Positions 54,793-64,000 of a stretch of DNA of 64,000 nt are shown here, in pieces. This DNA is from Ferruginibacter sp. (GTDB lineage Bacteria > Bacteroidota > Bacteroidia > Chitinophagales > Chitinophagaceae). The notes beneath the pieces were generated by a model. It searched no databases. It had not been told where the DNA came from and saw only the letters and a program-made list of their open reading frames with translations. The position numbers and the translations under genes were made by a program. The DNA lies in NCBI GenBank assembly GCA_025362235.1, contig JANYGZ010000032.1:1-64000 (forward strand), written 5' to 3'. Every line of letters starts with the position of its first letter. The first letter of the stretch is position 1.

Positions 54793-56910
54793 TTATTTAA
54801 AGATTGCGTATACCACCCAACTCATAACATAAGCGAGTGTTGTCATATATACCAATTGTATAAGCGGCCATTTCCAGCTTCTTGTTTCTCTTTTTACTAC
54901 AGCCAGTGTGCTCATACATTGCATAGCCAATACATAAAATACCATCAATGATAAACCGGTGGCAAGATTATATACTTTAGTTCCGTCCTGCCGTACGGCG
55001 GCGTTCATTTTTTGACGAAGTGTACTGCTGTTATCATCGGCATCTTCACCAACACTATATAATGTAGCCATGGTACCTACAAATACCTCCCTTGCAGCAA
55101 AGGATGTTATTAATGCAATACCAATTTTCCAATCGAACCCTAATGGACGAATGGCTGGCTCAATAGCTTTGCCTAAAGTGCCTGCAAAAGAATTTTGCAA
55201 TAAGGCTGTTTTTCTTTGCCGGTTTAGTTCGGTACTTTGTTGTGGATTTTGTTGTATCAACTGCTCATATCTGGCAGTAACCGCAGCCATTTTTTTTGCA
55301 GGCCCGTAGGTACTTAATACCCATAATAAAAGGCTGATGACCATGATAACTTTACCGGCTTCAAATACAAATATTTTTGCTTTTTCCACCATGGTAGTCA
55401 GGGCATTTTTCCATCTTGGGGCACGGTATACAGGCAGTTCTAAAATAAAAAAACTTTTCTCTTTGATATTGATGAACCACTTCATTATATACGATACTAT
55501 CAGTGCCGTTACTGTACCCAATAAGTATAGGGCCATCATTACCAAACCCTGAACACTCAAAAAACCAAAATATAATTTAGAAGGAATTACCAATGCTATT
55601 AAAATTGTGTACACCGGCAACCTGGCACTGCAACTCATTAATGGGGTAATCATAATAGTCAGTAACCGTTCTTTCCTGTTTTCTATACTTCTTGCACTCA
55701 TAATAGCCGGTACAGCGCAGGCAAGCCCGCTTATCATCGGCATTACGCTTTTACCATTAAGCCCTACTTTGCGCATAAGCTTATCAGTTAAAAAACTTAT
55801 TCTTGCCATGTAGCCGGTATCTTCCAGCAAGGTAATAAGGCCAAAAAGAATCATTATCTGTGGTATAAAAACCATTATGCCGCTAAACCCCGCTAACACA
55901 CCATTAATCAAAAGATCGCTCCACCATGCATCCGGCAAAACACTGCTCAATACCCCGCTTAGCTTTCCAAAAATCCATTCAATGGCATCCATGGGGTACT
56001 GCGCAACCCAAAATACACTTTGAAATAGCAGGAATAAAACGGTTAATAAAATAAGATAACCCCATTTTCTATCCATTAAAATGTTGTCAAGTTTTTCAGT
56101 GAAAATCGCTTTTTTTAAAGGGTCATTTTCAACCACAGTTTGCTGCATGATGTGTTTAATGCGGGTATAACGTTGCATTATTTCCTCTGCCTGTGTGCGG
56201 GTAGAATTAAATTTATTTTCTTTTTCTATGGCTTCAATTTTTTCCTGTACGGAAATAGCGAGTTTAAAATGTTTGTGATTTATAAGATAATGGAGGGCAG
56301 TATAATCACTAATGCCAGGGAGTATTTTTTTTATTTCAGCCACAGGTTTTTCAGCGAGGCTAAAATTATTAATGAACTCCCTTAGTACACCAATTTGATT
56401 TGCTGCGGTCTGGTCAATTATTTTTTTTAATTGTGGTATTCCTTTTCCTTTTCTTGGATTGATACTTACGATTGGTACGCCCAGTTCCCTTTCAAGACCG
56501 GCAATATCAATTTGTGTACCTTTGCTGCCTGCAAGATCCATCATGCTAAGCGCCAACACTACCGGTATTTTAAGATCAATAATCTGTGAGCAAAATAACA
56601 GGTTGCGTTTAAGGTTGCTGGCATCTGCAATCAGTAAAACCATGTCTGGTTTTATATCTTCATCCTGTTGTAATAAAACTTTGTAAGCCACCCATTCATC
56701 AGCCCTTTTAGGGTATAGGCTATATGTACCGGGTAAATCAATTAGCGTGGCAGAAAGGTTTTCAGAAATTGCGCATTGACCGGTTTTTTTATCAACCGTA
56801 ACGCCCGGAAAATTGCCAATTTTTTGGTTTAACCCGGTTAATACATTGAACAAAGAACTTTTGCCGCTGTTGGGATTACCCACTAATGCTATGTTGATTT
56901 TTTTAGCCAA
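54793..56910 (-). CDS. feoB: Ferrous iron transport protein B
   Basis: A 705-residue Fe(II) transporter. The cytoplasmic G domain has G1 'GNPNSGKSS' (residues 11-19), 'FPGVTVD' and G3 'DLPGTYSL'. The G4 motif NxxD is S122-M-M-D125 in 'ALSMMDLAG', an Asn-to-Ser change. The membrane part has two gate regions with 'GLACAVPAIMSAR' and 'MSCSARLPVY'. No feoA is seen. A TACATTTG element (56924-56931, minus) lies 13 bases before the start. Length is normal. Confidence 0.93.
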   Translation of the reverse strand: MAKKINIALVGNPNSGKSSLFNVLTGLNQKIGNFPGVTVDKKTGQCAISENLSATLIDLPGTYSLYPKRADEWVAYKVLLQQDEDIKPDMVLLIADASNLKRNLLFCSQIIDLKIPVVLALSMMDLAGSKGTQIDIAGLERELGVPIVSINPRKGKGIPQLKKIIDQTAANQIGVLREFINNFSLAEKPVAEIKKILPGISDYTALHYLINHKHFKLAISVQEKIEAIEKENKFNSTRTQAEEIMQRYTRIKHIMQQTVVENDPLKKAIFTEKLDNILMDRKWGYLILLTVLFLLFQSVFWVAQYPMDAIEWIFGKLSGVLSSVLPDAWWSDLLINGVLAGFSGIMVFIPQIMILFGLITLLEDTGYMARISFLTDKLMRKVGLNGKSVMPMISGLACAVPAIMSARSIENRKERLLTIMITPLMSCSARLPVYTILIALVIPSKLYFGFLSVQGLVMMALYLLGTVTALIVSYIMKWFINIKEKSFFILELPVYRAPRWKNALTTMVEKAKIFVFEAGKVIMVISLLLWVLSTYGPAKKMAAVTARYEQLIQQNPQQSTELNRQRKTALLQNSFAGTLGKAIEPAIRPLGFDWKIGIALITSFAAREVFVGTMATLYSVGEDADDNSSTLRQKMNAAVRQDGTKVYNLATGLSLMVFYVLAMQCMSTLAVVKRETRSWKWPLIQLVYMTTLAYVMSWVVYAIFK

Positions 56911-57054
56911 AATAAATTGAGTGCAAATGTAATGGCTATAAGGATGCTATAGTTACGAAATTAGAAAGAAGGTGGAAAGTACAATAGAGGTTATAGTAAT
57001 TATGTTCTGATTTTGGTTTAAGGGCTTTTTAGATATAGCTTTTTTCAGTAAAAT

Positions 57055-57813
57055 TTATAAGACTACTAAATTAGTGATGCTGGTTTTAATTTGAGGGTAA
57101 AACTGCTTGTAGAGATTATTTAAAATATCTGCTTTCCCGGGTATTGGTGAATTGACAGGATACTTAGTAGTTCCATCAGCACCTATTAAATCATTGCCTG
57201 AATAGTAGGCTTTTCTCTGATCCCAATAGTATTTATTGCTGTAAGTGTCACAGCAAATGTTTTTTCCAGAATGAGCATCAGTTATTTTTACTTCCAGTTG
57301 CCCAACAGCTACATAAGATTTAGTGGTATAATCAATACCAGCATATTTTGTTTGGTAAATATAATTATTTCCAAGTCCAGGATTATATGGCACCGATCGA
57401 GAGCCGCCACCACCACCATATACATTTTCTAAATAGCGAGTATTCAAATTTTGAGAAGCATAATTCAAATCTTGAAGTAAAATATCCACACTATCCATTG
57501 TAAGATTTATGATCCAGTCAGGTTTAATGTTTTCTTTTATAGCTTGTTTTAAGGTATAAAATCTTGCATTATATTGATTTGTCAATGTAGCTGTAAACTC
57601 CTGAGCCAAGTATTGCTGAATTTTTTTATTAGTGATATCTACACTGTGACTTTCTTTTGTGAGGAAAAATGCACTATCTCCACCTGTTATAGGGTTTATA
57701 ATTACATTGATAATTTTTTTATTATTGGCGTTCTCACCTGTCGTTTCTTTTGATGTTTTGCAGGAGGCTAAAATTAAAAGTGTAAAAACGGTGGAGTAGA
57801 GTATTTTTTTCAT
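57055..57813 (-). CDS. Lipoprotein of unknown function
   Basis: A 252-residue lipoprotein (lipobox LILASC, Cys18). The mature part shows a possible Gly-rich loop 'YGGGGGSRS' and a C-terminal 'AYYSGNDLIGADGTTK', with no family I recognise. It follows feoB upstream by 144 bases on the same strand, in the order lipoprotein then feoB, but the gap makes co-transcription uncertain. Confidence 0.55.
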   Translation of the reverse strand: MKKILYSTVFTLLILASCKTSKETTGENANNKKIINVIINPITGGDSAFFLTKESHSVDITNKKIQQYLAQEFTATLTNQYNARFYTLKQAIKENIKPDWIINLTMDSVDILLQDLNYASQNLNTRYLENVYGGGGGSRSVPYNPGLGNNYIYQTKYAGIDYTTKSYVAVGQLEVKITDAHSGKNICCDTYSNKYYWDQRKAYYSGNDLIGADGTTKYPVNSPIPGKADILNNLYKQFYPQIKTSITNLVVL

Positions 57814-58295
57814 AAATGAGGTTTTCGGTAAATGCTTACTACAAGGTAATGTTCTTTTTAAAGAAAAACTAATGCCTTTTAAAAACTTTAACAGTAAAAC
57901 CTATCTGCAATTGTACTATTACCTAATCAAAATATTTACAAAATATAGCATGAAATCTTTATCTCTTTTGCGAATGTTTACAATAATCCGCACAAATCTT
58001 CAACCACCCAACCCCTGTATTTTACCAATTATCATTTCAGATTAGTTTTTTTAGATTGCATATAATCTTATGTAATCCCTTTGCTGTAAATGGTTTTAAT
58101 GAGTTTACCTGTTATAATGTACCGCCAGCTACCTAAAAATAAATGGTACTATGTGTTGTATAGTACTATTATATTTATATCTTTGTGACGTAAAGGTTAA
58201 ATGGCAATGATTTCAGGTGGATAATTCCGGATTAATCACTGGCGAACATCAGTCTCAATAAACCCAACAGCAATTGATTTTAAAACATTGAAGCT
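57814..58295. other. Divergent intergenic region before the padR/pspC operon
   Basis: This 482-base stretch contains no gene. It holds the strong plus-strand promoter at 58156-58185. Nothing else was recognised. Confidence 0.6.
58156..58185 (+). promoter_or_regulatory. Bacteroidota-type promoter (TTG-N19-TATCTTTG)
   Basis: TTG at 58156-58158, a spacer of exactly 19 bases and TATCTTTG at 58178-58185 match the known Bacteroidota primary-sigma consensus (TTG, TAnnTTTG). It lies about 110 bases before the PadR gene and would drive the PadR/PspC operon. Confidence 0.8.
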
Positions 58296-58664
58296 ATGAA
58301 CATTGATAACACAGCAAGCCAAATGAGGAAAGGAGTTTTGGAATTCTGTATTCTTTCGGTGATAAAACAGGGGGAAGCTTATCCGTCGGATATTATCGAC
58401 AAGATGAGAACAGCCAACCTCAATATCTTTGAAGGAACACTCTATCCACTTCTTACCCGGTTAAAAAATGCAGAGTTTCTCACTTACCGTTGGGTAGAAA
58501 GTAACAGTGGTCCGCCACGTAAATATTTTTCATTAACAGAAAAGGGAGATGCTTTTTATAAAGAACTTGAAGCTACCTGGAACGAACTGGCCAACGCGGT
58601 AAAAGCGCTTTCAGATGCGGAACAGGAACACACGAGTAATACCAACTTCAACAATCCGCAATAA
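58296..58664 (+). CDS. PadR-family transcriptional regulator
   Basis: A 122-residue winged-helix regulator. The pattern 'MRKGVLEFCILSVIKQGEAY' leads to the HTH, then 'FEGTLYPLLTRLKNAEFLTY' and the wing 'GPPRKYFSLTEKG'. A single gene for a PspC-domain protein follows 75 bases on. In Bacteroidota such PadR/PspC pairs are common and are thought to respond to envelope stress. It probably controls its own operon. Confidence 0.9.
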   Translation: MNIDNTASQMRKGVLEFCILSVIKQGEAYPSDIIDKMRTANLNIFEGTLYPLLTRLKNAEFLTYRWVESNSGPPRKYFSLTEKGDAFYKELEATWNELANAVKALSDAEQEHTSNTNFNNPQ

Positions 58665-58739
58665 AAGGTATAACCATTTCCCGGTAGAACCGGGTTGTTG
58701 TGGATACAATCAACTAAAGAACAAGTAATACAATTAACC

Positions 58740-60956
58740 ATGAAACAAGTAATAAATATCAACTTCCACGGACAAGTAGTTCCGATAGAAGTGTCTGCTT
58801 TTGACTTGCTTAAACAATATACAGCCAGCCTTAATACTTATTTTGCAAACGAAGAAGGCAAAGAAGAAATCATCAATGATATTGAAAGCCGCATTGCAGA
58901 ACTTTTTCAGGAAAGACTAAAGAAAGGGGTTACCTGCATTACTGATGATGATGTAAATGCCATCATTAAAAGTATGGGAAGGCCAGAAGAATTTGAAGGA
59001 GAGGATAGTACTACTTCTAATCAAAATTCTTCTTCTTCATCTTATGCCAATGCACAACAGGCTCAGCAAAATGCCGGTGTAGCAACAGGGGCCAGGCGCC
59101 TCTACAGGGATGAGAATGACAAAGTATTAGGCGGTGTTTGTGCAGGCTTAGCCAATTATTTTGGCATTGACATAGTTATTGTGCGGATCATTTTTGTGGT
59201 ACTGGCCATCTCTTTTGGATTTGGTCTGATACCCTACATTATTCTGTGGATTGCTGTACCAAGCAGTTCTACTAAAGTAATTGGCGGCACCCGTAAAAGA
59301 ATGTTCAGGGACCCCGATGATAAAAAAGTAGCAGGCGTTTGCAGTGGTATCGGTAATTATTTTGGTATAAGCCCATGGATACCAAGAGTATTTTTTCTGT
59401 TGCCTTTTTTATCTTTTGTTTTTAACTGGAACCACTGGGGGTCTATGGATTTCCCAAATTTTTTCAGATTTGGTTTTAGTCCGGGAGCCTTAATAATATA
59501 TATTATTTTATGGCTCGTTATACCTGAAGCCGCCAGCACAGCCGAAAAACTGGAAATGAAAGGAGAAAAAGTTGATTTAAATTCTATTAAAAATTCGGTA
59601 GTGGAAGAAATGAAAGGCGTACAGCAAAGGGCAGAAAAATTAGGTAATGAAGCAAGGGCTTTTGCAGAAGAAAAAGGAAAATCAATGGGTGCAGAAATGA
59701 GTACGGTGGCAAGACGAAGCAGCAGGTCGCTGGGTGATATCATTGTATTTATTGTTAAGGCATTTGCTTACTTTATTTTGGGATGTTTTGGTTTTGGCTT
59801 TGTTGTAGCCTTATTTGTCTTTGCTGTAGTTTCAATCGGTGTATTTCCTTTAAAAGATTTCTTATTAACGGATGGTTGGCAAAACTACCTAGCTTGGGGA
59901 ACATTGATATTTTTTATAGCAGTACCTGTTATAGGAATCATTACGTGGGTTATCCGCAGACTTGCAAAAATTAAAAGCAACCGCAAAACTCTGCGATTTA
60001 CATTTATCGGTCTGTATGTAATTGGTTGGGCTTGCTTTATATGTTTAGGCATATCTGTAAGTCGCAATTTTAGAAGTGCCAGCGATATTATTGAACAGGA
60101 TATAAACTTGAGCAATCCGGGTATTGGTAAACTCGAAATCACTAACAGTTCGCCTCTTAAAAAATATTATCGCAATAACTTCAGATTTGAACTTTTTCAA
60201 AACCTAGATGATGACAGCATTCCGGTGGAAAATGTTTCCGTAAAAATTATAAAATCATCCAGTGATAGTTTTAGAGTTACCATGATTAAGATGGCCGATG
60301 GTAGTGATAGACGCATTGCAAATAATACTGCAAGATCAATATCTTTTAACATAAGCCAGAGAGATTCTTTGCTGATGTTGGACAAGGGATTTGTCATTAC
60401 GAGACAAGATAAATTTCGAAATCAGGAAGTACTCATTACTATTTATGTACCTGTTGGCAAACAAATCAGGGTTAACGGAAAAGTAGGATGGAATAACAAT
60501 ATTCATTTTAGTGGCCCCTGGAACGATTACTATAATAATCTTAACATTGACGATGAAGAAAGAGGGTGGAAGTCAGATGTCAATTATGTTATGCGGGCAA
60601 ACGGATTGTACACTTTAAATGGCAAACCTGCAGATGAATGGAAAAACGGGGATAATAATAAATCAAATGATGATGAAGATAAGGAAGATACAGACACAAC
60701 AAAAGCCAGCAAAAGCAGGGATGGATATCGTTATAATAACAGTGCGCAAAAAATAGATTCTTTAAAAGTTGATTTAAAAAAAGTGCAGCAGCAATACAAA
60801 GACTCTTTATTAAAAGAAGAAATTGAGATCAAGAAAAAGCAGGAAGAAAATAAAAAGAAATTGGAAAAGCTGAATGTTACTAAAAGTGAAGCTGAAACAT
60901 CAGGCGATTCAATCTTACAATCTTACAGTCCGGTAGCAAGTATTGGATTAATATAG
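58740..60956 (+). CDS. PspC-domain membrane protein (two PspC domains)
   Basis: A 738-residue protein. I start it at the ATG at 58740 (MKQVININFHG), as the longer reading from 58695 overlaps no known motif. Two PspC domains follow one another, beginning 'RRLYRDENDKVLGGVC' (about residue 118) and 'KRMFRDPDDKKVAGVC' (about residue 187). Several membrane segments (about 140-440) precede a beta-rich periplasmic part and a charged, coiled-coil tail. It likely reports or resists envelope stress together with the PadR regulator. Confidence 0.88.
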   Translation: MKQVININFHGQVVPIEVSAFDLLKQYTASLNTYFANEEGKEEIINDIESRIAELFQERLKKGVTCITDDDVNAIIKSMGRPEEFEGEDSTTSNQNSSSSSYANAQQAQQNAGVATGARRLYRDENDKVLGGVCAGLANYFGIDIVIVRIIFVVLAISFGFGLIPYIILWIAVPSSSTKVIGGTRKRMFRDPDDKKVAGVCSGIGNYFGISPWIPRVFFLLPFLSFVFNWNHWGSMDFPNFFRFGFSPGALIIYIILWLVIPEAASTAEKLEMKGEKVDLNSIKNSVVEEMKGVQQRAEKLGNEARAFAEEKGKSMGAEMSTVARRSSRSLGDIIVFIVKAFAYFILGCFGFGFVVALFVFAVVSIGVFPLKDFLLTDGWQNYLAWGTLIFFIAVPVIGIITWVIRRLAKIKSNRKTLRFTFIGLYVIGWACFICLGISVSRNFRSASDIIEQDINLSNPGIGKLEITNSSPLKKYYRNNFRFELFQNLDDDSIPVENVSVKIIKSSSDSFRVTMIKMADGSDRRIANNTARSISFNISQRDSLLMLDKGFVITRQDKFRNQEVLITIYVPVGKQIRVNGKVGWNNNIHFSGPWNDYYNNLNIDDEERGWKSDVNYVMRANGLYTLNGKPADEWKNGDNNKSNDDEDKEDTDTTKASKSRDGYRYNNSAQKIDSLKVDLKKVQQQYKDSLLKEEIEIKKKQEENKKKLEKLNVTKSEAETSGDSILQSYSPVASIGLI

Positions 60957-60982
60957 TTTCAATAGTTGAGTTGAAGTGAAAC

Positions 60983-61021
60983 AAAAACAAGGTCCCGCCG
61001 TAATTAGCGGGATTTTGTTTT
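60983..61021 (+). terminator. Rho-independent terminator after pspC
   Basis: The stem AACAAGGTCCCGC/GCGGGATTTTGTT lies around a short loop, and a T-rich tail follows on the plus strand, about 25 bases after the stop codon. Confidence 0.85.
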
Positions 61022-61143
61022 AATACATTTCATGTGGAAACATATTTCTGCTGCATAACCGTACTAATAAATTTATTTTTGAAAAAGGAGTTTAAGTTAT
61101 TTTTGTGCCTTATACTTTCTACTCAATTATTCAAAACCATACA

Positions 61144-62229
61144 ATGAAGAATACGCCTTTTACAGAAAAGCATATTGCACTAGGTGCAAAAATGGCTGAA
61201 TTTGCTGGATACAATATGCCCATCAGTTACAGCGGCATCAATGATGAACATGCTGCGGTACGCAATAATGCGGGTGTATTTGATGTAAGCCATATGGGAG
61301 AGTTTATTTTAAAAGGCGAAAATGCATTGGAACTTATTCAACGGGTCACGAGCAATGATGCGGCCAAACTAACTGCAGGCAAGGCACAATACAGTTGCCT
61401 GCCTAACAACGAAGGTGGTATTGTAGATGATTTACTGGTATATTGCCTGGAAGAAAATAAAGCGTATATGCTGGTAGTAAATGCAGGAAATATTGATAAG
61501 GATTGGGCCTGGATAAACAAACATAACGATAAAGCTGTAGAAATGCACAACATTTCTGACAAGACCTGCCTGCTTGCTATACAAGGGCCTAATGCCAACA
61601 AAATTTTACAAACCCTTACTGATACTGATATCCTGAATTTAAAATATTACACTTTTGTAAAAGGAACATTTGCAGGGGTAGAAAATGTTTTGATAAGTGC
61701 AACAGGTTATACCGGTGCAGGTGGTGTAGAGATTTATTTTGAAAATAAAGGCGATGATGCCAATAAAATATGGGAAGCTATTTTTGCTGCTGGGGCAGCA
61801 CAGGGCATTAAACCAATTGGGCTGGGTGCAAGAGATACGCTCCGTTTAGAAATGGGATTTTGTTTGTATGGTAACGATATTGACGATACCACATCACCAT
61901 TAGAAGCCGGCCTGGGATGGATTACTAAATTCACTAAAGATTTTACTTCTAAAACAATTTTTGAAAAACAAAAAGCAATAGGTTTTACAAAAAAATTAGT
62001 AGGTTTTGAAATGCTTGAAAAAGGTATTGCCCGTCATGATTATGTAATAAAGAATTTTGCAGGTACACCTATCGGCAAAGTAACATCAGGCACACAATCC
62101 CCATCTTTGGCAAAAGCAATAGGGATGGGATATGTAGAAACAAAGTATGCAGCTATTGATGCAGAAATTTATATAAGCATCCGCAACACTTTATTAAAAG
62201 CAAAAGTAGTTAAAATGCCTTTTGCATAA
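61144..62229 (+). CDS. gcvT: Glycine cleavage system T protein (aminomethyltransferase)
   Basis: A 361-residue THF-dependent aminomethyltransferase, the T component of glycine cleavage. I start it at the ATG at 61144 ([10 protein letters not shown]), because the longer reading from 61105 begins with an unrelated stretch. Typical features are '[24 protein letters not shown]', '[12 protein letters not shown]' and '[16 protein letters not shown]'. It makes methylene-THF and ammonia from the aminomethyl-lipoyl H protein. A TATTTTTG element at 61098-61105 may be its -7 box. The other gcv genes are not in the window. Confidence 0.94.
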   Translation: MKNTPFTEKHIALGAKMAEFAGYNMPISYSGINDEHAAVRNNAGVFDVSHMGEFILKGENALELIQRVTSNDAAKLTAGKAQYSCLPNNEGGIVDDLLVYCLEENKAYMLVVNAGNIDKDWAWINKHNDKAVEMHNISDKTCLLAIQGPNANKILQTLTDTDILNLKYYTFVKGTFAGVENVLISATGYTGAGGVEIYFENKGDDANKIWEAIFAAGAAQGIKPIGLGARDTLRLEMGFCLYGNDIDDTTSPLEAGLGWITKFTKDFTSKTIFEKQKAIGFTKKLVGFEMLEKGIARHDYVIKNFAGTPIGKVTSGTQSPSLAKAIGMGYVETKYAAIDAEIYISIRNTLLKAKVVKMPFA

Positions 62230-62329
62230 TTGTAAATTAGCATACAGTAATTCGCTTTAAATAGTAACAAACTGTTATCATTTGATGTGTATATTAAGCT
62301 TAAAATTATCAGACAATTATTATTAAAAA

Positions 62330-62803
62330 ATGTCGCACATTCACTTAACTACATTTATAAAAGCTCCGGCTGAAAGAATTTTTGACTTAAGCCGAAGTAT
62401 TGCATTACATAAAATATCTACTGCCGGTACAGATGAAAAAGTCATAGCAGGTATTACAAGTGGGTTGATAGGTAAAGATGAATCTGTGACATGGCAGGCC
62501 AAACACTTATTTAAAATAAGACATTTTACATCCAAAATAACAGAGATGCAATCGCCGGTTTTATTTGTTGATGAAATGACAAAAGGTGATTTTAAAAGTT
62601 TCAGGCACGAGCACCATTTTAAAAAAGTTGATAACGGCGCTATTATGATTGACCTGATAGATTTTGAAAGTCCTTATGGAGTGTTGGGGAAAGCAGTGAA
62701 CAGCCTCTTCCTAAAAAAATACATGGAGAATTTTCTGCAAAAAAGAAATAGCATCATAAAAGAATATGCAGAATCTACAAAGTGGAAAGTGATATTAAAT
62801 TAA
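62330..62803 (+). CDS. SRPBCC-family protein
   Basis: A 157-residue START/Bet v1-like fold protein: 'IHLTTFIKAPAERIFDLS' at the N-terminus, 'VTWQAKHLFKIRHF' and 'FKKVDNGAIMIDLIDFESPYG' in the middle, and a long C-terminal helix. Such proteins bind hydrophobic ligands, and no catalytic residue is evident. It is followed 10 bp on by a ComB-type phosphatase gene, which suggests one transcript. Confidence 0.75.
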   Translation: MSHIHLTTFIKAPAERIFDLSRSIALHKISTAGTDEKVIAGITSGLIGKDESVTWQAKHLFKIRHFTSKITEMQSPVLFVDEMTKGDFKSFRHEHHFKKVDNGAIMIDLIDFESPYGVLGKAVNSLFLKKYMENFLQKRNSIIKEYAESTKWKVILN

Positions 62804-62813
62804 ATTTGCCCTG

Positions 62814-63545
62814 ATGAAATCAACAAAACCAACACTGCATACAGCCTTATCTCCCGCCTTGTTACAATTATATAATGTGAGCAACAGTATTGTAGTAATC
62901 ATAGATGTATTAAGGGCAACATCAACTATTGCCACCGTTTTATACAATGGCGCAAAATGTATCATTCCTGTAAATAGTGTTGCTGAATGTATACGATTAG
63001 GTAAGCAAATAGAAGGTATTACCGCAGGTGAAAGAGATGGGCAGGTAGCAGAGGGGTTATCATATGGCAATTCACCTCTCGAATATCCCAGGGAATTTGT
63101 TAGTGGCAAAACCCTGGTGCTTACTACTACCAACGGTACAAAATTATTACACATGGCGCTTGATAAAGGCGCTAAAAAAATCATCACCGGTTCTTTTGCA
63201 AATCTGTCTGCCGTATGCAATTATTTAGTTGAACAAAAGAAGCATGTAATTTTAGGCTGCGCCGCATGGAAAGACAGGGTAAATATTGAAGATACCCTGT
63301 TTACAGGAGCTGTAATAAATCGTGTAAAAGATCATTTTGATATTAACTGTGATGCTTCTCAAATAGCAGAAACAATGTATATGGATGCTAAAGAAGATTT
63401 GTTTGAATTTTTAAAAAATAAAAATGCATCCCATTATCATCGCCTTACAAACTTCGGGCTTGAAAAAGATATAAGGTATTGCCTCACTGAAGATGCTGCC
63501 AATGTACTTTGTGTGTATGAAGGAGGAAAACTGGTAGTAGGATAA
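62814..63545 (+). CDS. 2-phosphosulfolactate phosphatase family (ComB-like)
   Basis: A 243-residue protein with the ComB family motifs: 'VVIIDVLRATSTI' near the N-terminus, 'AGERDGQVAEGLSYGNSP', 'TTTNGTKLL' and 'DAKEDLFEF' later. In methanogens ComB acts in coenzyme M synthesis; in bacteria its role is unclear, perhaps sulfonate or phosphate metabolism. It follows the SRPBCC gene by 10 bp. Confidence 0.88.
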   Translation: MKSTKPTLHTALSPALLQLYNVSNSIVVIIDVLRATSTIATVLYNGAKCIIPVNSVAECIRLGKQIEGITAGERDGQVAEGLSYGNSPLEYPREFVSGKTLVLTTTNGTKLLHMALDKGAKKIITGSFANLSAVCNYLVEQKKHVILGCAAWKDRVNIEDTLFTGAVINRVKDHFDINCDASQIAETMYMDAKEDLFEFLKNKNASHYHRLTNFGLEKDIRYCLTEDAANVLCVYEGGKLVVG

Positions 63546-63802
63546 ATAGTATCACTAAAAAATATTTGATCCGGTTATTCCAGAACAATTGCCACGTTAT
63601 AATTACAAAAATCTATATCCGGAACTTTCTTTTTAAGATGAGGTGATAATCTTCTTGATTAAGACGATGGGGGCATTATTTTTTTCTTTACTTTTGTAAA
63701 TTGCTTTTTTCGAAACAATGTACTTAATCTAGCCCTTTCAGCAAACTGGTAAACCAGGGTTAAAAATACATCCGAAATCCAAACAGGCAACTTAACAATT
63801 GT

Positions 63803-64000
63803 ATGGCCTTATCATATCTCATTAAATACGTTTACAATACAGGTTCTGACGAGGTTATCCGTCGCGGAAAAAAAATTTTTACAATAGGGTATGTAGAAAT
63901 GGCGGAGCATGATGAATTAATGAGTGCGGTTGTATTTAGAGTAAAGGATGATACCTATAGTACATTTTATAAAGTAGCGATTCAAAAATACAACGACCCT
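63803..64000 (+). CDS. N-terminus of probable SWIM/SNF2 helicase, 3' truncated
   Basis: The frame from the ATG at 63803 is open to the window end (66 codons). It reads MALSYLIKYVYNTGSDEVIRR, then 'FTIGYVEMAEHDELM' and 'VAIQKYNDP'. This resembles the N-terminus of Bacteroidota DEAD/SNF2-type helicases that carry a SWIM zinc finger ('SDEVIRRGK' start), recalled from the family. A TACTTTTG element at 63689-63696 may be its -7 box. No domain is complete, so the call is tentative. Confidence 0.5.
   Translation, partial: MALSYLIKYVYNTGSDEVIRRGKKIFTIGYVEMAEHDELMSAVVFRVKDDTYSTFYKVAIQKYNDP

Overview
The window reads as a chromosome segment of a Bacteroidota bacterium, most likely Chitinophagia/Chitinophagaceae. 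This taxonomic call is an inference. It rests on low G+C, an IPExxxVDY-family protein, a Rho factor with a long low-complexity insertion, many short-tailed lipoproteins, FG-GAP/ASPIC proteins, a perfect TTG-N19-TAnnTTTG promoter at 58156-58185, and pseudo-octameric intergenic repeats. No rRNA, CRISPR array or intact insertion sequence was seen. The first gene (FG-GAP/ASPIC) and the last gene (probable SWIM/SNF2 helicase) are cut by the window edges.

Region 1 (4.4-13 kb, minus strand) is a disaccharide-use locus: MFS transporter, cytoplasmic GH37 trehalase, LacI regulator, GPH/SLC45-type sugar transporter, PfkB fructokinase and GH13 amylosucrase. A CG-centred perfect palindrome between lacI and the transporter is a candidate operator. 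A secreted GH65 enzyme (22.1-24.2 kb, kojibiose-hydrolase-like) and a divergent sugar-acid set (KDPG-type aldolase, 2-keto-3-deoxy-galactonokinase-like kinase, gluconolactonase-like lipoprotein; 24.4-27.1 kb) extend the carbohydrate theme.

Region 2 (13-22 kb, minus strand) holds a DUF3179 membrane protein, an AhpD-like gene broken by two frameshifts, and three divergent vanadium-haloperoxidase/PAP2-type proteins. Two of these are packed in one operon around an outer-membrane beta-barrel-like protein. One has Cys in place of the Ser of the SGH motif.

Region 3 (27-38 kb) is accessory in character. It contains two metallophosphoesterases, a cupin/SDR pair, a BCS1-like AAA ATPase coupled to a metallophosphatase, a frameshifted gene, a WYL regulator with a zinc-ribbon-like partner, and an autoinhibited Fic protein. 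The Fic gene is preceded by two matching 12-7-12 palindromes. Next to it is what looks like the relic of a small integrative element in tRNA-Phe: a displaced tRNA 3' end with its own terminator, an excisionase-like gene, and repeated arm-site-like motifs.

Region 4 (38-64 kb) is mostly housekeeping: Zn alcohol dehydrogenase, GNAT, asnS, rho, the 2-selenouridine pair mnmH and selD, a pterin dehydratase, M28 peptidase, a giant AsmA-like membrane protein, an esterase, feoB, a PadR/PspC operon, gcvT and a ComB-type phosphatase. At least four intergenic spots (28.7, 38.0, 39.8 and 47.5 kb) carry inverted repeats built from different roughly 8-base units. The best candidates for something undescribed are the Fic operator pair, the tRNA-Phe relic element, the Cys-variant haloperoxidase operon and these pseudo-octamer repeats.
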